DNA of 64,000 nucleotides from Micromonospora sp. WMMD1082 (GTDB lineage: Bacteria; Actinomycetota; Actinomycetes; Mycobacteriales; Micromonosporaceae): the NCBI RefSeq assembly GCF_029626175.1, contig NZ_JARUBM010000002.1, positions 2,497,001-2,561,000 on the forward strand. The letters are read 5' to 3'. The notes below the pieces were generated by a model. The model was not told the origin of the DNA, ran no database searches, and was given only the letters and a program-made list of their open reading frames with translations. The position numbers were made by a program, and so were the translations under genes. The stretch's first letter is position 1. Each line of letters begins with the position of its first letter. Below, piece after piece: positions 1-7,568 of the stretch.

Positions 1-1
1 G

Positions 2-355
2 CAGGCCCTGGCCGAGTTCGGGTCACCGGCGGCGGTGGCGGAGCCACTCACGCGGGCCGTCGGCTGGACCCTCGCCACCCAACGGGAGGACGGGGCGTGG
101 GGCACCTGGGCCGCCACCGCCGAGGAAACCGCCTATGCCCTGCAGATTCTGCTGGCCGGCGGCGCCCACCGGCCCGCAGCGGTGGAGGCGATCCGTCGCG
201 GCTACGCCTACCTGCGGCAACACGACGGGCCGGAGGGGCCGGCACTGTGGCACGACAAGGATCTCTACCAGCCCACCCGGATCGTCCGCGCCGCCGTGCT
301 CGCGGCCCAGCACCAGGCCGGAAGCCTGCTGGCCGCCCCGTCCGGACGGGCGTGA
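2..355 (+). CDS. class II terpene cyclase / prenyltransferase-repeat protein, C-terminal part
   Basis: Only the last 117 codons are in the window; the gene is open at the left edge. The visible part holds a QW-type repeat (QREDGAWGTW followed by EETAYAL), typical of the alpha/alpha-barrel of squalene-hopene cyclases and bacterial class II diterpene cyclases. The tail continues as helical repeat (AIRRGYAYLR) and ends at a TGA. The family protonates a polyprenyl substrate, but the catalytic DxDD motif would lie upstream, so activity and substrate cannot be judged. A 160-bp gap separates it from the conservon, so it is probably not co-transcribed with it. It could equally be a prenyltransferase/squalene-oxidase repeat protein without cyclase activity. 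Confidence 0.7.
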   Translation, partial: QALAEFGSPAAVAEPLTRAVGWTLATQREDGAWGTWAATAEETAYALQILLAGGAHRPAAVEAIRRGYAYLRQHDGPEGPALWHDKDLYQPTRIVRAAVLAAQHQAGSLLAAPSGRA

Positions 356-407
356 CGGCCCGCCCGGCAGCCGTCCGTCCATCATGGACATACCGTTAGT
401 GACGGTC

Positions 408-437
408 TTGAGTCAATAGTCGGACAACTGCTAGCGT
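408..437 (+). promoter_or_regulatory. putative sigma70-type promoter of the conservon
   Basis: TTGAGT (408-413) and TAGCGT (432-437) are separated by 18 bp in the gap before the sensor-kinase gene. Transcription would begin near 444, downstream of the in-frame GTG at 436. This favours the internal ATG at 517 as the true start. Prediction from sequence only. Confidence 0.35.
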
Positions 438-516
438 GCGTCGGTCTGCCTACACCGGCGGCTTGTTCGGCATGCCTCTGCCGGCAAGTTCTCTCTGCTC
501 GGCATGGGACGGTCCG

Positions 517-2907
517 ATGCGGTCACGCAGCGCAAATCTGCGCACCAAGGTTATCGCGCTCCTGGCCTCGCTCGTTGCCCTCTGGGCGTTCGCCGCGTGG
601 GTGACCCTACGCGACGGCGTGAACCTGCTCGGCGTTCAGGCGATCGACAGCCAGATCGTCTCGCCCAGCGAGCCGTTGCTGCTCGACCTACAGGTCGAGC
701 GACGCCTCGCGGTCGCCTATCTTGGCGGGCCGAACGCGGAACGTAGGGACGCGCTCGACACAGCGCGACGGGCCGTCGACGAGAACGCCGCCGCCTTCAG
801 GTCCACCGCCCATAGCTGGCTCGGTCGGCTCGCCGCCGACCGGGAAGCCGAGGAGCGGATCGACGAGGCCCTCGCCGAGCTGGACGAGCTGGCGGCGGTC
901 CGGGAGTCCATCGACAGCCGCTCGGTCGACCGGGCGAGCACGATCAGGACCTACAGCACCGTCATCGAGTCGCTGTTCGAGATCTACGACGTCGTCGGCA
1001 GCCTCGACGATCCCGAGATCCAGCAGGACACCCGCAACCTGATCGAGCTGTACCGCCTCCGGGAGCTCATCTCCCAGGAGGACGCCCTGCTCTCCGGGGT
1101 GCTCGTGGCCGGGCGGATGACCCTCGACGAGCAGGCCCAGTTCACCGAGCTGGTCATCTCGCAGCGGTACCTCGCCAGCCGGACCCGGCTGAACGAGTCC
1201 GACCAGGCCGACTTCGACCAGGTCACCAACGGCGCGGCGTTCACCAGCCTGCGGCAGCTCGAAGACCGGGTGATCAGCAGCCGGGAATCGGCCCGACCCG
1301 CCGTGACCGCCACCGAGTGGAGCGAAGCCTCCGACGCCGCGTTGACCCACCTCCAGGAGATGGTGCTCGGCAGCGGTGACAACCTGGTGCAACGGGCGCT
1401 CCCGGTCGCGGTCGGCGTGATCCTCCGGCTCGTGCTGGCCGCCGGCCTGGGCCTGCTCGCGGTCATCACGTCGATCATTGTCTCGATCACCACCGCCCGC
1501 GCCCTCGTAGCGCAGCTGCAACGACTCCGCGACGCGGCCCACAAGCTCTCCGACGAACGGCTTCCCGCGGTGGTCGAACGCCTCCAGCGTGGCGAGAAGG
1601 TCGACGTCGCCACCGAGGCCCCACCTCTCGACTTCGGCTCCGACGAGATCGGGCAGGTCGGCCAGGCCTTCAACGCCGTGCAGGAGACGGCCATCCGCAC
1701 CGCCGTCGAGCAGGCCGAGCTGCGCCGCAACGTACGCGACGTGTTCCTCAGCCTGGCCCGGCGTACACAGGCTCTCGTCCACCGTCAGGTGACCCTCCTC
1801 GACGAGATGGAGCGCCGCCAGGAGGACGCCGACGAGCTCGAAGACCTCTTCCGCGTCGACCACCTGGCCACCCGCATGCGGCGCAACGCCGAGAACCTCA
1901 TCGTCCTGTCCGGCGCGACGCCGGGCCGTGGTTGGCGCCGCAACGTACCGATGGTCGACGTCGCCCGGGCCGCCGTGCAGGAGGTGGAGGACTACACCCG
2001 CGTGAAGGTGCTGCCGTTCGGGTCGGTCGCTCTTGCCGGCCGCGCCGCCGGCGACATCATCCACCTGCTCGCCGAGCTCATCGAGAACTCCCTGACCTTC
2101 TCGCCGAAGAGCACCCCCGTGGAGGTTCGCGGGCAGCTCGTCGCCAACGGCTTCGCCATCGAGATCGAGGACCGCGGCCTGGGCATGGACGAGGATGACC
2201 TCGCCGCCACCAACGAACATCTCGCCAGCGCGACCGAGTTCAACCTCGCCAACGCCAACAAGCTCGGCCACTTCGTCGTCAGCCGCCTCGCCGCGAAACA
2301 TCAGGTCACGGTGCGGTTGAAGCCCTCGCCGTACGGCGGGACGACCGCCGTGGTGCTCATCCCCAAGGACCTGGTCACCACCGCCGAGCCGATGACCACC
2401 CCGGCGCACCGGACCGGCGGCGGCCCGTCCGGCAGCACGGGTGTCATCGGCGATGGTCCGCGCGTGGCCGCGATCCAGCAGGCCCCGGTCGCCGTCGCGG
2501 AGCCGCCGCCCGTACACCACGACACGATGGAACTCCCGGCGGTGGACCCGCCGCTGCGTGCCGCCGCCGACGCTGCCGCCACCTACGTGGAGGGACCGCC
2601 CCCCAGCGAACCGCCCGCGGTGGCGCAGCGCCCGGCGCCGCCCGTTGCGCACACCGAGCACGGGCTTCCCATGCGGGTCCGTCAGGCCAGCATCGCACGG
2701 CAGCTGCGGGACGCGCCCCCGGCGCAGACACCACCCGCCGACGGCGACGAGGAGGGACGGTCTCCCGACGAGGTACGCAAGATGATGTCCTCCTACCGCA
2801 GCGGCACCCTCCGCGGCCGGGACGACGCGGCGCGTCTGCTCGACATGGACGACGAAGAGCAGGGCACTGCCGCCGACGACACGTCGGCGACCGAAACCGA
2901 TCGGTAA
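517..2907 (+). CDS. cvnA: CvnA: conservon sensor histidine kinase-like protein
   Basis: First gene of a conservon, the actinomycete four-gene unit that resembles a eukaryotic G-protein-coupled receptor system. The protein (796 aa from ATG 517) begins with a basic stretch and a membrane segment (LRTKVIALLASLVALWAFAAW). A long extracytoplasmic region of the nitrate/nitrite-sensor (NIT) type follows. A second membrane segment (VGVILRLVLAAGLGLLAVITSII) then leads to a HAMP-like linker. The ATPase domain shows ENSLTFSP (N box), DRGLGMDEDDL (G1) and a late G box. The C-terminal ~200 residues are Pro/Ala-rich and disordered, usual for CvnA. An in-frame GTG at 436 would extend it by 27 residues, but 517 sits directly before the basic/hydrophobic N-terminus. 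Confidence 0.88.
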   Translation: MRSRSANLRTKVIALLASLVALWAFAAWVTLRDGVNLLGVQAIDSQIVSPSEPLLLDLQVERRLAVAYLGGPNAERRDALDTARRAVDENAAAFRSTAHSWLGRLAADREAEERIDEALAELDELAAVRESIDSRSVDRASTIRTYSTVIESLFEIYDVVGSLDDPEIQQDTRNLIELYRLRELISQEDALLSGVLVAGRMTLDEQAQFTELVISQRYLASRTRLNESDQADFDQVTNGAAFTSLRQLEDRVISSRESARPAVTATEWSEASDAALTHLQEMVLGSGDNLVQRALPVAVGVILRLVLAAGLGLLAVITSIIVSITTARALVAQLQRLRDAAHKLSDERLPAVVERLQRGEKVDVATEAPPLDFGSDEIGQVGQAFNAVQETAIRTAVEQAELRRNVRDVFLSLARRTQALVHRQVTLLDEMERRQEDADELEDLFRVDHLATRMRRNAENLIVLSGATPGRGWRRNVPMVDVARAAVQEVEDYTRVKVLPFGSVALAGRAAGDIIHLLAELIENSLTFSPKSTPVEVRGQLVANGFAIEIEDRGLGMDEDDLAATNEHLASATEFNLANANKLGHFVVSRLAAKHQVTVRLKPSPYGGTTAVVLIPKDLVTTAEPMTTPAHRTGGGPSGSTGVIGDGPRVAAIQQAPVAVAEPPPVHHDTMELPAVDPPLRAAADAAATYVEGPPPSEPPAVAQRPAPPVAHTEHGLPMRVRQASIARQLRDAPPAQTPPADGDEEGRSPDEVRKMMSSYRSGTLRGRDDAARLLDMDDEEQGTAADDTSATETDR

Positions 2908-2924
2908 GAAAGAGGAACGGGCAA

Positions 2925-3335
2925 GTGCAGCAGAACTCTGCGGGCGATCTGGCCTGGCTGCTCGACGACCTGGTCGGGCGGGTCAAGCAGGCCGAGCATG
3001 CCATCGTGCTCTCGGCTGACGGCCTACTCATGGCCTCTTCCGCCCAGCTCAGCCAGGACGACGCGGAGCATCTGGCCGCGATGGCCTCGGGCATCCAGAG
3101 CCTCGCCAAGGGAGCGGGCAAGCGGTTCGGCGGGGGTCCGGTGCAACAGACCATCATCGAGATGAAGTCGTCGTTCCTGTTCGTCACCGCGGCCGGGAGC
3201 AACGCGTGCCTGGCCGTCCTGGCGGCCGAGGACGCCGACGTCGGCCTCGTCGCCTACGAGATGGCGATGGTCGTGGCCAGGGCCGGCAAGTTCCTCGCCG
3301 CACCATCCCGGTCGAGCCAGTCCACCGACAACTAG
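2925..3335 (+). CDS. cvnB: CvnB: roadblock/LC7 domain protein
   Basis: 136-aa single-domain roadblock/LC7 protein (DLAWLLDDLVGRVKQAEHAIVLSADGLLMASS). This is the second conservon component and the presumed regulator of the small GTPase CvnD. The GTG start lies 17 bp after the cvnA stop and is preceded by a purine-rich AAGAAAGAGG ribosome site. In the Streptomyces system the four Cvn proteins form a membrane-associated complex with the CvnA kinase-like protein. Length and position match the family exactly, so the call is secure; the signal sensed is unknown. Confidence 0.92.
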   Translation: MQQNSAGDLAWLLDDLVGRVKQAEHAIVLSADGLLMASSAQLSQDDAEHLAAMASGIQSLAKGAGKRFGGGPVQQTIIEMKSSFLFVTAAGSNACLAVLAAEDADVGLVAYEMAMVVARAGKFLAAPSRSSQSTDN

Positions 3336-3343
3336 GGGCCGCC

Positions 3344-3721
3344 ATGACGATGCCCGAAGAAGATCCGGTTTGGTTAGACGACGCGGCCGGCCCGGTGGTC
3401 CGTCCGTACGCCGTGACCGGTGGTAGGGCCAAACCCGCCAACAACTTCAACGTGGTCGCGATAGTCCTCGCCACCCGGTCGGCACCGCCGCTCGAGGTGG
3501 GGATGGCACCAGAGCAGGCAAGGATCATTGACCTCTGCCAGCGCCCACTCGCCCTGGCTGAGGTCGCCGCTCATCTCAGCCTGCCCCTCGGCACCGTCCG
3601 AGTGTTGCTAGACGGACTGGTCGCCGAGGGGTTCGTACGGGTCAACGAACCCCACCAGGCCGCCACCCTTCCCGACGACAGCGTATTCGAGGCGCTCATC
3701 AATGGACTACGTCAACTCTGA
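3344..3721 (+). CDS. cvnC: CvnC: DUF742 protein
   Basis: 125-aa DUF742 protein, third member of the conservon. It carries the family's VRPYAVTGGR motif and a winged-helix-like C-terminal half (PLALAEVAAHLSLPLGTVRVLLDGLVAEGFV). The ATG at 3344 lies 8 bp after the cvnB stop; a longer in-frame reading to 3206 would overlap cvnB heavily and is not credible. Its last 20 bases overlap cvnD. Codon 11 (3374-3376) is TTA, the rare leucine codon read by the bldA tRNA in actinomycetes, so full translation may depend on developmental stage. Confidence 0.92.
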   Translation: MTMPEEDPVWLDDAAGPVVRPYAVTGGRAKPANNFNVVAIVLATRSAPPLEVGMAPEQARIIDLCQRPLALAEVAAHLSLPLGTVRVLLDGLVAEGFVRVNEPHQAATLPDDSVFEALINGLRQL

Positions 3722-4307
3722 TCGGACGGGTCAGACGACCCTACCCACAGCCATCAAGATCCTCATCGCGGGCGGCTTCGGCGTAGGCAAGACCACTCTC
3801 GTCGGAGCCGTCAGCGAGACCAAGCCCCTACGTACCGAGGAGGTTCTCTCCGAGCAGGGTGTCGGGGTCGATGACATCTCCGGTGTCGAGGCCAAGTCGA
3901 CGACGACCGTGGCCATGGACTTCGGCCGGATCACCATCAGCGAAGACCTCGTCCTGTACCTGTTCGGCACCCCCGGTCAGGACCGTTTCTGGTTCGTCTG
4001 GGACGAGCTGACCCTCGGCGCCCTCGGCGCTGTCGTCCTCGCCGACACCCGCCGGCTCGCCGACTGCTTCTCGTCCGTCGACTACTTCGAGCGGGCGAAG
4101 CTGCCCTTCATCGTGGCCGTGAACTGCTTCGATGATGCCCGCGAGTACAGTCTCGACGAGGTGCGGCGGGCCCTGGACCTCGACCCGGAGGTGCCGGTGA
4201 TGTTGTGCGACGCACGACAGCGGCAATCCTCCAAGGACGTCCTCGTCGCGCTGGTCGAGCACGTCAAGGGCCGAGGTCTCACCCGCAAACCCGAACCGGT
4301 GCGGTAA
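3702..4307 (+). CDS. cvnD: CvnD: Ras-like ATP/GTP-binding protein
   Basis: 201-aa small GTPase of the conservon. It shows the P-loop GGFGVGKTT, a switch-II region with the family's TPGQDRF (no DxxG), and NCFD in place of NKxD, as in other CvnD proteins. The gene begins inside the end of cvnC, indicating translational coupling. CvnD is thought to be the molecular switch of the complex. The cytochrome P450 sometimes found as a fifth conservon gene is absent: the next gene is convergent. Confidence 0.93.
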   Translation: MDYVNSDRTGQTTLPTAIKILIAGGFGVGKTTLVGAVSETKPLRTEEVLSEQGVGVDDISGVEAKSTTTVAMDFGRITISEDLVLYLFGTPGQDRFWFVWDELTLGALGAVVLADTRRLADCFSSVDYFERAKLPFIVAVNCFDDAREYSLDEVRRALDLDPEVPVMLCDARQRQSSKDVLVALVEHVKGRGLTRKPEPVR

Positions 4308-4308
4308 T

Positions 4309-4335
4309 CCCCTCACCAGTCCTGCTCCCGAGGGG
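4309..4335 (+). terminator. weak hairpin between convergent genes
   Basis: CCCCTC (4309-4314) pairs with GAGGGG (4330-4335) around a 15-nt loop, just after the cvnD stop and just before the stop of the convergent hydrolase gene. It has no T-tract and a long loop, so it may end transcription only weakly. Confidence 0.3.
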
Positions 4336-4339
4336 TGGG

Positions 4340-5626
4340 TCAGGGCCGTAGCCACCACGGGCTGGTGTAGGCGACACCGAGGTCGTTGCAGGGGTGGCCG
4401 GCCGGGCCGGGCGTGCCGTTGGGCAGCGACGGGTCGGAGATCCGCAGAACCACCCAGTCGCCGTCGGCGGCGTTGAGCGGCACGGTGAAGTCGGTGAGCC
4501 GGCCGTTGACGGTGTCGATGACGTCCACGACCGCCGGCGCCGAGGTGCCCGGGCGGAGCACCTGGATCCGCAGGGGCTTACCATCCCAGACCGGGCCGCG
4601 GTCCAGGTCGAGCAGGAACCGTACGTCGCCGGAGGTCTGGTTCAGCACGCCACCCATGCGTACGCCGTTGGCGGTGGCGTCCACCCGCAGGCCGGAGACC
4701 CGGGTGGCGAAGGATCGGCGGGCGGCCATCGCCGCCAACACCGCGGTGCGGGTGTTCTCGGTGACCCACAGGCCGCTGCGGCCCTTGCCCTCGTGGAAGC
4801 CCCAGGTCGTGCCGTGCTCGTCGGTGACGCCGGTCAGGCCCGGGCGCCATCCGGCGTTGAGGCAGGCCACCAGCGGTGACGTCAAGCCCGACGACCAGCC
4901 CTCGAAGAGGTAGTCGTCGGTGCGGTTGAACATCTCCAGACCCACGAGCTGGTTGCGGGCCGAGGCGTTGAAGGAGAAGTTGCTGAACCGGCCCGGTTCC
5001 CGGCCCGGGTGGTTGAAGCTGGCCAGGCCCTCGGGCCGACCGGCGAGCCAGCCGTACAGGCTGCCCGGGCTGCTGGCCCGCAGCAGGTCGGCGAAGTCGG
5101 AGGTGTTCCAGACGTTGATGTGCCCCTGCAACGGATGCGACCACTCGAACCCGCGGATCGCGGTGAACTGGCCCGGGTCGTTGGCCGCGTTGGCCAGCTC
5201 ACCGGTGGTCCGCCACTCCGACGAGCTGAGCCCGTCGATCGAGAGGAGCGTGGCGTGGTCGGTCAGCGCGGCGACGTCGAGACCGGCCTCGCGCATCGAG
5301 GCGAACGCGGCCCCGGCGCTGCCGTCGCCATCCGACATGACGGTGTGGTTGTGCATGTCGGCGTGCACCAGCGTCGTGCCCTGGGTGATCAGGGAGGTCC
5401 GGGCGGCTCCGGCCGAAGCGGTCGCGTCCGGCGCGCCGGCCATCGTCGTGGTGGCGGCCCGGGCCGAAGCCGGCAGCGCGGCCAGCATCAACATGCCGCC
5501 GGCACCGGTCAGCAACGCCCGGCGGCCGACCGCCGTGGTGGTGACGTTGACCTGACCGTACGGCACCTCGTCGGTGGCTCCGTGGTCGTGGTGACAGTGG
5601 TGGGGGTGGCGTCCACTCATGGACAC
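4340..5626 (-). CDS. secreted PHP-domain (CehA/McbA-type) metallohydrolase
   Basis: 428-aa exported protein with a twin-arginine-like leader (GRRALLTGAGGMLMLAALPASARA) after a His-rich N-terminus. The PHP motif HADMHNHTVMSDGDG follows, then LTDHATLL and GFEWSH, which supply metal-binding His and Asp residues; NHPGREPG and DEHG later in the protein complete the pattern. PHP proteins of this group hydrolyse phosphoesters or related bonds with bound metals; the substrate is unknown. GTG 5626 and ATG 5620 are both possible starts, and no strong ribosome site separates them. It is transcribed divergently from the LPMO gene. Confidence 0.8.
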   Translation of the reverse strand: MSMSGRHPHHCHHDHGATDEVPYGQVNVTTTAVGRRALLTGAGGMLMLAALPASARAATTTMAGAPDATASAGAARTSLITQGTTLVHADMHNHTVMSDGDGSAGAAFASMREAGLDVAALTDHATLLSIDGLSSSEWRTTGELANAANDPGQFTAIRGFEWSHPLQGHINVWNTSDFADLLRASSPGSLYGWLAGRPEGLASFNHPGREPGRFSNFSFNASARNQLVGLEMFNRTDDYLFEGWSSGLTSPLVACLNAGWRPGLTGVTDEHGTTWGFHEGKGRSGLWVTENTRTAVLAAMAARRSFATRVSGLRVDATANGVRMGGVLNQTSGDVRFLLDLDRGPVWDGKPLRIQVLRPGTSAPAVVDVIDTVNGRLTDFTVPLNAADGDWVVLRISDPSLPNGTPGPAGHPCNDLGVAYTSPWWLRP

Positions 5627-5746
5627 ACATAAACAGGTAGATATTTGACGATGCCACCATGCCGAGTCGTCGATCAGGCGAACAGTGCCCTACGGCCAGC
5701 CCATCCTCGCCCGCGACCGGCCACCCCACCCCGCCACCGATAACGA

Positions 5747-5775
5747 TTTACATCGACAGATGTCTCTACTACTAT
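5747..5775 (+). promoter_or_regulatory. LPMO promoter with embedded inverted repeat
   Basis: TTTACA (5747-5752) and TACTAT (5770-5775) are spaced 17 bp apart. An inverted repeat, ACATC (5750-5754) and GATGT (5759-5763) with a 4-nt spacer, overlaps the -35 box and spacer and is a plausible repressor site. The predicted transcript has a leader of about 140 nt. The rest of the 292-bp divergent gap shows nothing clear. Confidence 0.45.
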
Positions 5776-5918
5776 CTCGCTCGGGAGCCGCCAAGCCGTC
5801 GCAGGCAGAAACGCCGCCTGCCCTCTCGAGATCGTCCGAATCGATCGACGCGCACATCTCCTCGGGACTGGGCATCCCGGCGAGCCACACCGACGTCGGC
5901 GGATCAACTGGAGCATCG

Positions 5919-6986
5919 ATGAAACTCACCCGTACAGCACGCCGTCTGGGACTAGGCGCGGTCACCGTCCTCCTCGCCTCGTTCACGATGGTCGCCATCA
6001 ACCAGGCCGGCCCGGCCTCGGCACACGGTTCCGTCACCAACCCGCCATCCCGCAACTACGGATGCTGGGAACGCTGGGGTTCCGACCACCTCAACCCCAG
6101 CATGGCCCAGAGCGACCCGATGTGCTGGCAGGCCTGGCAGGCCAACCCGAACACCATGTGGAACTGGAACGGCCTGTACCGCGAGAACGTCGGCGGCAAC
6201 CACCAGGCTGCCATCCCGAACGGACAGCTGTGCAGCGGTGGCCGCACCCAGGGCGGCCTGTACGCCTCGCTCGACGCGGTCGGCGCGTGGACCGCGAAGG
6301 CGATGCCCAACAACTTCACCCTGACGCTGACCGACGGCGCCCGGCACGGTGCCGACTACATGCTGATCTACATCACCCGGCAGGGGTTTGATCCGACCAC
6401 CCAGCCCCTGACCTGGAGCAACCTGGAACTGGTGCTCCGCACCGGCAGTTACCCGACCACCGGGCTCTACGAGGCTCAGGTGAACGCGGGCAACCGTACC
6501 GGCCGGCACGTTATCTACACGATCTGGCAGGCGTCGCACCTCGACCAGCCGTACTACATCTGCAGTGACGTGACCTTCGGTGGCGGCGGCAACCCGCCGC
6601 CGACGACTCCGCCGCCCACCACCCCGCCGCCCACCACTCCGCCGCCGACCACTCCGCCGCCCACCAACCCGCCGCCGGCCGGCAATGGCGCCTGCACCGC
6701 CACCTACACCAAGACCAATGAGTGGACCGGTGGCTTCGGCGCCGAGGTCACCGTCCGGGCTGGCAACGCCGCCATCTCCGGCTGGACGGTGAACTGGACC
6801 TGGCCCAACGGCCAGAGCATCACCAACTCGTGGAACGCGTCGATCACCTCGAGTGGGTCGTCGGTCACCGCCTCGAACGTCGGCCACAACGGCTCCGTGA
6901 GCGCCAACGGCAGCACCAGCTTCGGATTCAACGGCTCCTGGAACGGCACCAACGGCACGCCCACCCTCACCTGCACCGCCCGATAA
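5919..6986 (+). CDS. secreted AA10 lytic polysaccharide monooxygenase with CBM2
   Basis: 355-aa exported copper enzyme. The signal peptide ends at PASA, so the mature protein begins HGSVTNPPSRN; this N-terminal His is the first ligand of the copper histidine brace. The catalytic domain (~190 residues, Trp/Asn-rich) is followed by a PPPTTPPPTTPPP linker (about 6595-6680). A C-terminal CBM2-like cellulose-binding domain runs from CTATYTKTNEWTGGF to TLTCTAR, with the boundary cysteines present. AA10-CBM2 enzymes oxidatively cleave cellulose (or chitin). ATG 5919 is chosen because it directly precedes the basic/hydrophobic signal peptide; upstream in-frame sequence is promoter DNA. Not part of the biosynthetic cluster. 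Confidence 0.93.
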   Translation: MKLTRTARRLGLGAVTVLLASFTMVAINQAGPASAHGSVTNPPSRNYGCWERWGSDHLNPSMAQSDPMCWQAWQANPNTMWNWNGLYRENVGGNHQAAIPNGQLCSGGRTQGGLYASLDAVGAWTAKAMPNNFTLTLTDGARHGADYMLIYITRQGFDPTTQPLTWSNLELVLRTGSYPTTGLYEAQVNAGNRTGRHVIYTIWQASHLDQPYYICSDVTFGGGGNPPPTTPPPTTPPPTTPPPTTPPPTNPPPAGNGACTATYTKTNEWTGGFGAEVTVRAGNAAISGWTVNWTWPNGQSITNSWNASITSSGSSVTASNVGHNGSVSANGSTSFGFNGSWNGTNGTPTLTCTAR

Positions 6987-7000
6987 CAGCCACCCGCGAG

Positions 7001-7030
7001 CGGGGGTGGTGCCGACCGGCACCGCCCCCG
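7001..7030 (+). terminator. hairpin terminator after the LPMO gene
   Basis: CGGGGGTGGTGCC (7001-7013) pairs with GGCACCGCCCCCG (7018-7030) with one G-T wobble and a GACC tetraloop, 15 bp after the LPMO stop. There is no T-run, as is usual in high-GC actinomycetes. Confidence 0.7.
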
Positions 7031-7092
7031 TTCGCCACGCCAGCCGGGATCGGGCAGAGGACGCGGCCCAGGAGGCGCTCCGTCAGCGCGAA

Positions 7093-7116
7093 CGGCCCTC
7101 CGACACGCGAGGGCCG
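7093..7116 (-). terminator. hairpin terminator after the small membrane-protein gene
   Basis: CGGCCCTC (7093-7100) pairs perfectly with GAGGGCCG (7109-7116), with an 8-nt loop, starting 4 bp after the stop of the minus-strand gene at 7120-7452. Confidence 0.6.
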
Positions 7117-7119
7117 ACG

Positions 7120-7452
7120 TCAGCCCTCGAGCGGCGGGCGGTCGATGTTCAGGTGAAACGCGCGCTCCTCGGCCTCCTGACGGGCCGTCACGAAGTCGCC
7201 CTGCCAGTCCTGGGCGTCGTCCGGAATGCGCGCGACGACGTGCTCGCCGTGCACCCGGCCGTCCGCGTCGGTCAGGCTGACCCCGACGACGGTGTGCCCA
7301 CGCCCCGGTATCGCGTAGTGGCGCACCACCCAACGGGCGGACATCTGCGAAACGTGGCGTCGGCGCCGGGCACCGGCCGTCACCGCCACGGACACCAGCA
7401 GGACGGCGGCCAGCACGACGATCGAGACAGCCAGGAACCCGATGATCCGCAC
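7120..7452 (-). CDS. small membrane-anchored protein of unknown function
   Basis: 110-aa protein with one N-terminal membrane segment (IIGFLAVSIVVLAAVLLVSVAVTAG) followed by an RRRR stop-transfer stretch and a soluble domain. I do not recognise the family. The coding frame is supported by start and stop placement between two other genes and by the perfect hairpin right after its stop. The sequence around WVVRHYAIPGRGHTVVGVSLTDADGR looks like a compact beta-rich domain. No neighbour indicates a function. Confidence 0.6.
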   Translation of the reverse strand: MRIIGFLAVSIVVLAAVLLVSVAVTAGARRRRHVSQMSARWVVRHYAIPGRGHTVVGVSLTDADGRVHGEHVVARIPDDAQDWQGDFVTARQEAEERAFHLNIDRPPLEG

Positions 7453-7568
7453 CCACCCGAGGCTACCGTGCTTCGTGCCGGCGGTGCACCGTACGGAGAT
7501 GCCGACGGGTCGCCCGGGTCCCTCAGCCCGGAGTCGCTGGGCGGGTGGTGGCGGGAACCGGCCGCAGC

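Noticed and set aside
2..4307. Terpene cyclase remnant and conservon as part of the biosynthetic cluster
   Set aside because: They are separated by PHP hydrolase, LPMO and other ordinary genes, and conservons are common chromosomal units in actinomycetes.
6595..6680. PPT-repeat DNA as a microsatellite or CRISPR-like array
   Set aside because: It encodes the Pro/Thr linker of the LPMO and has no spacers.
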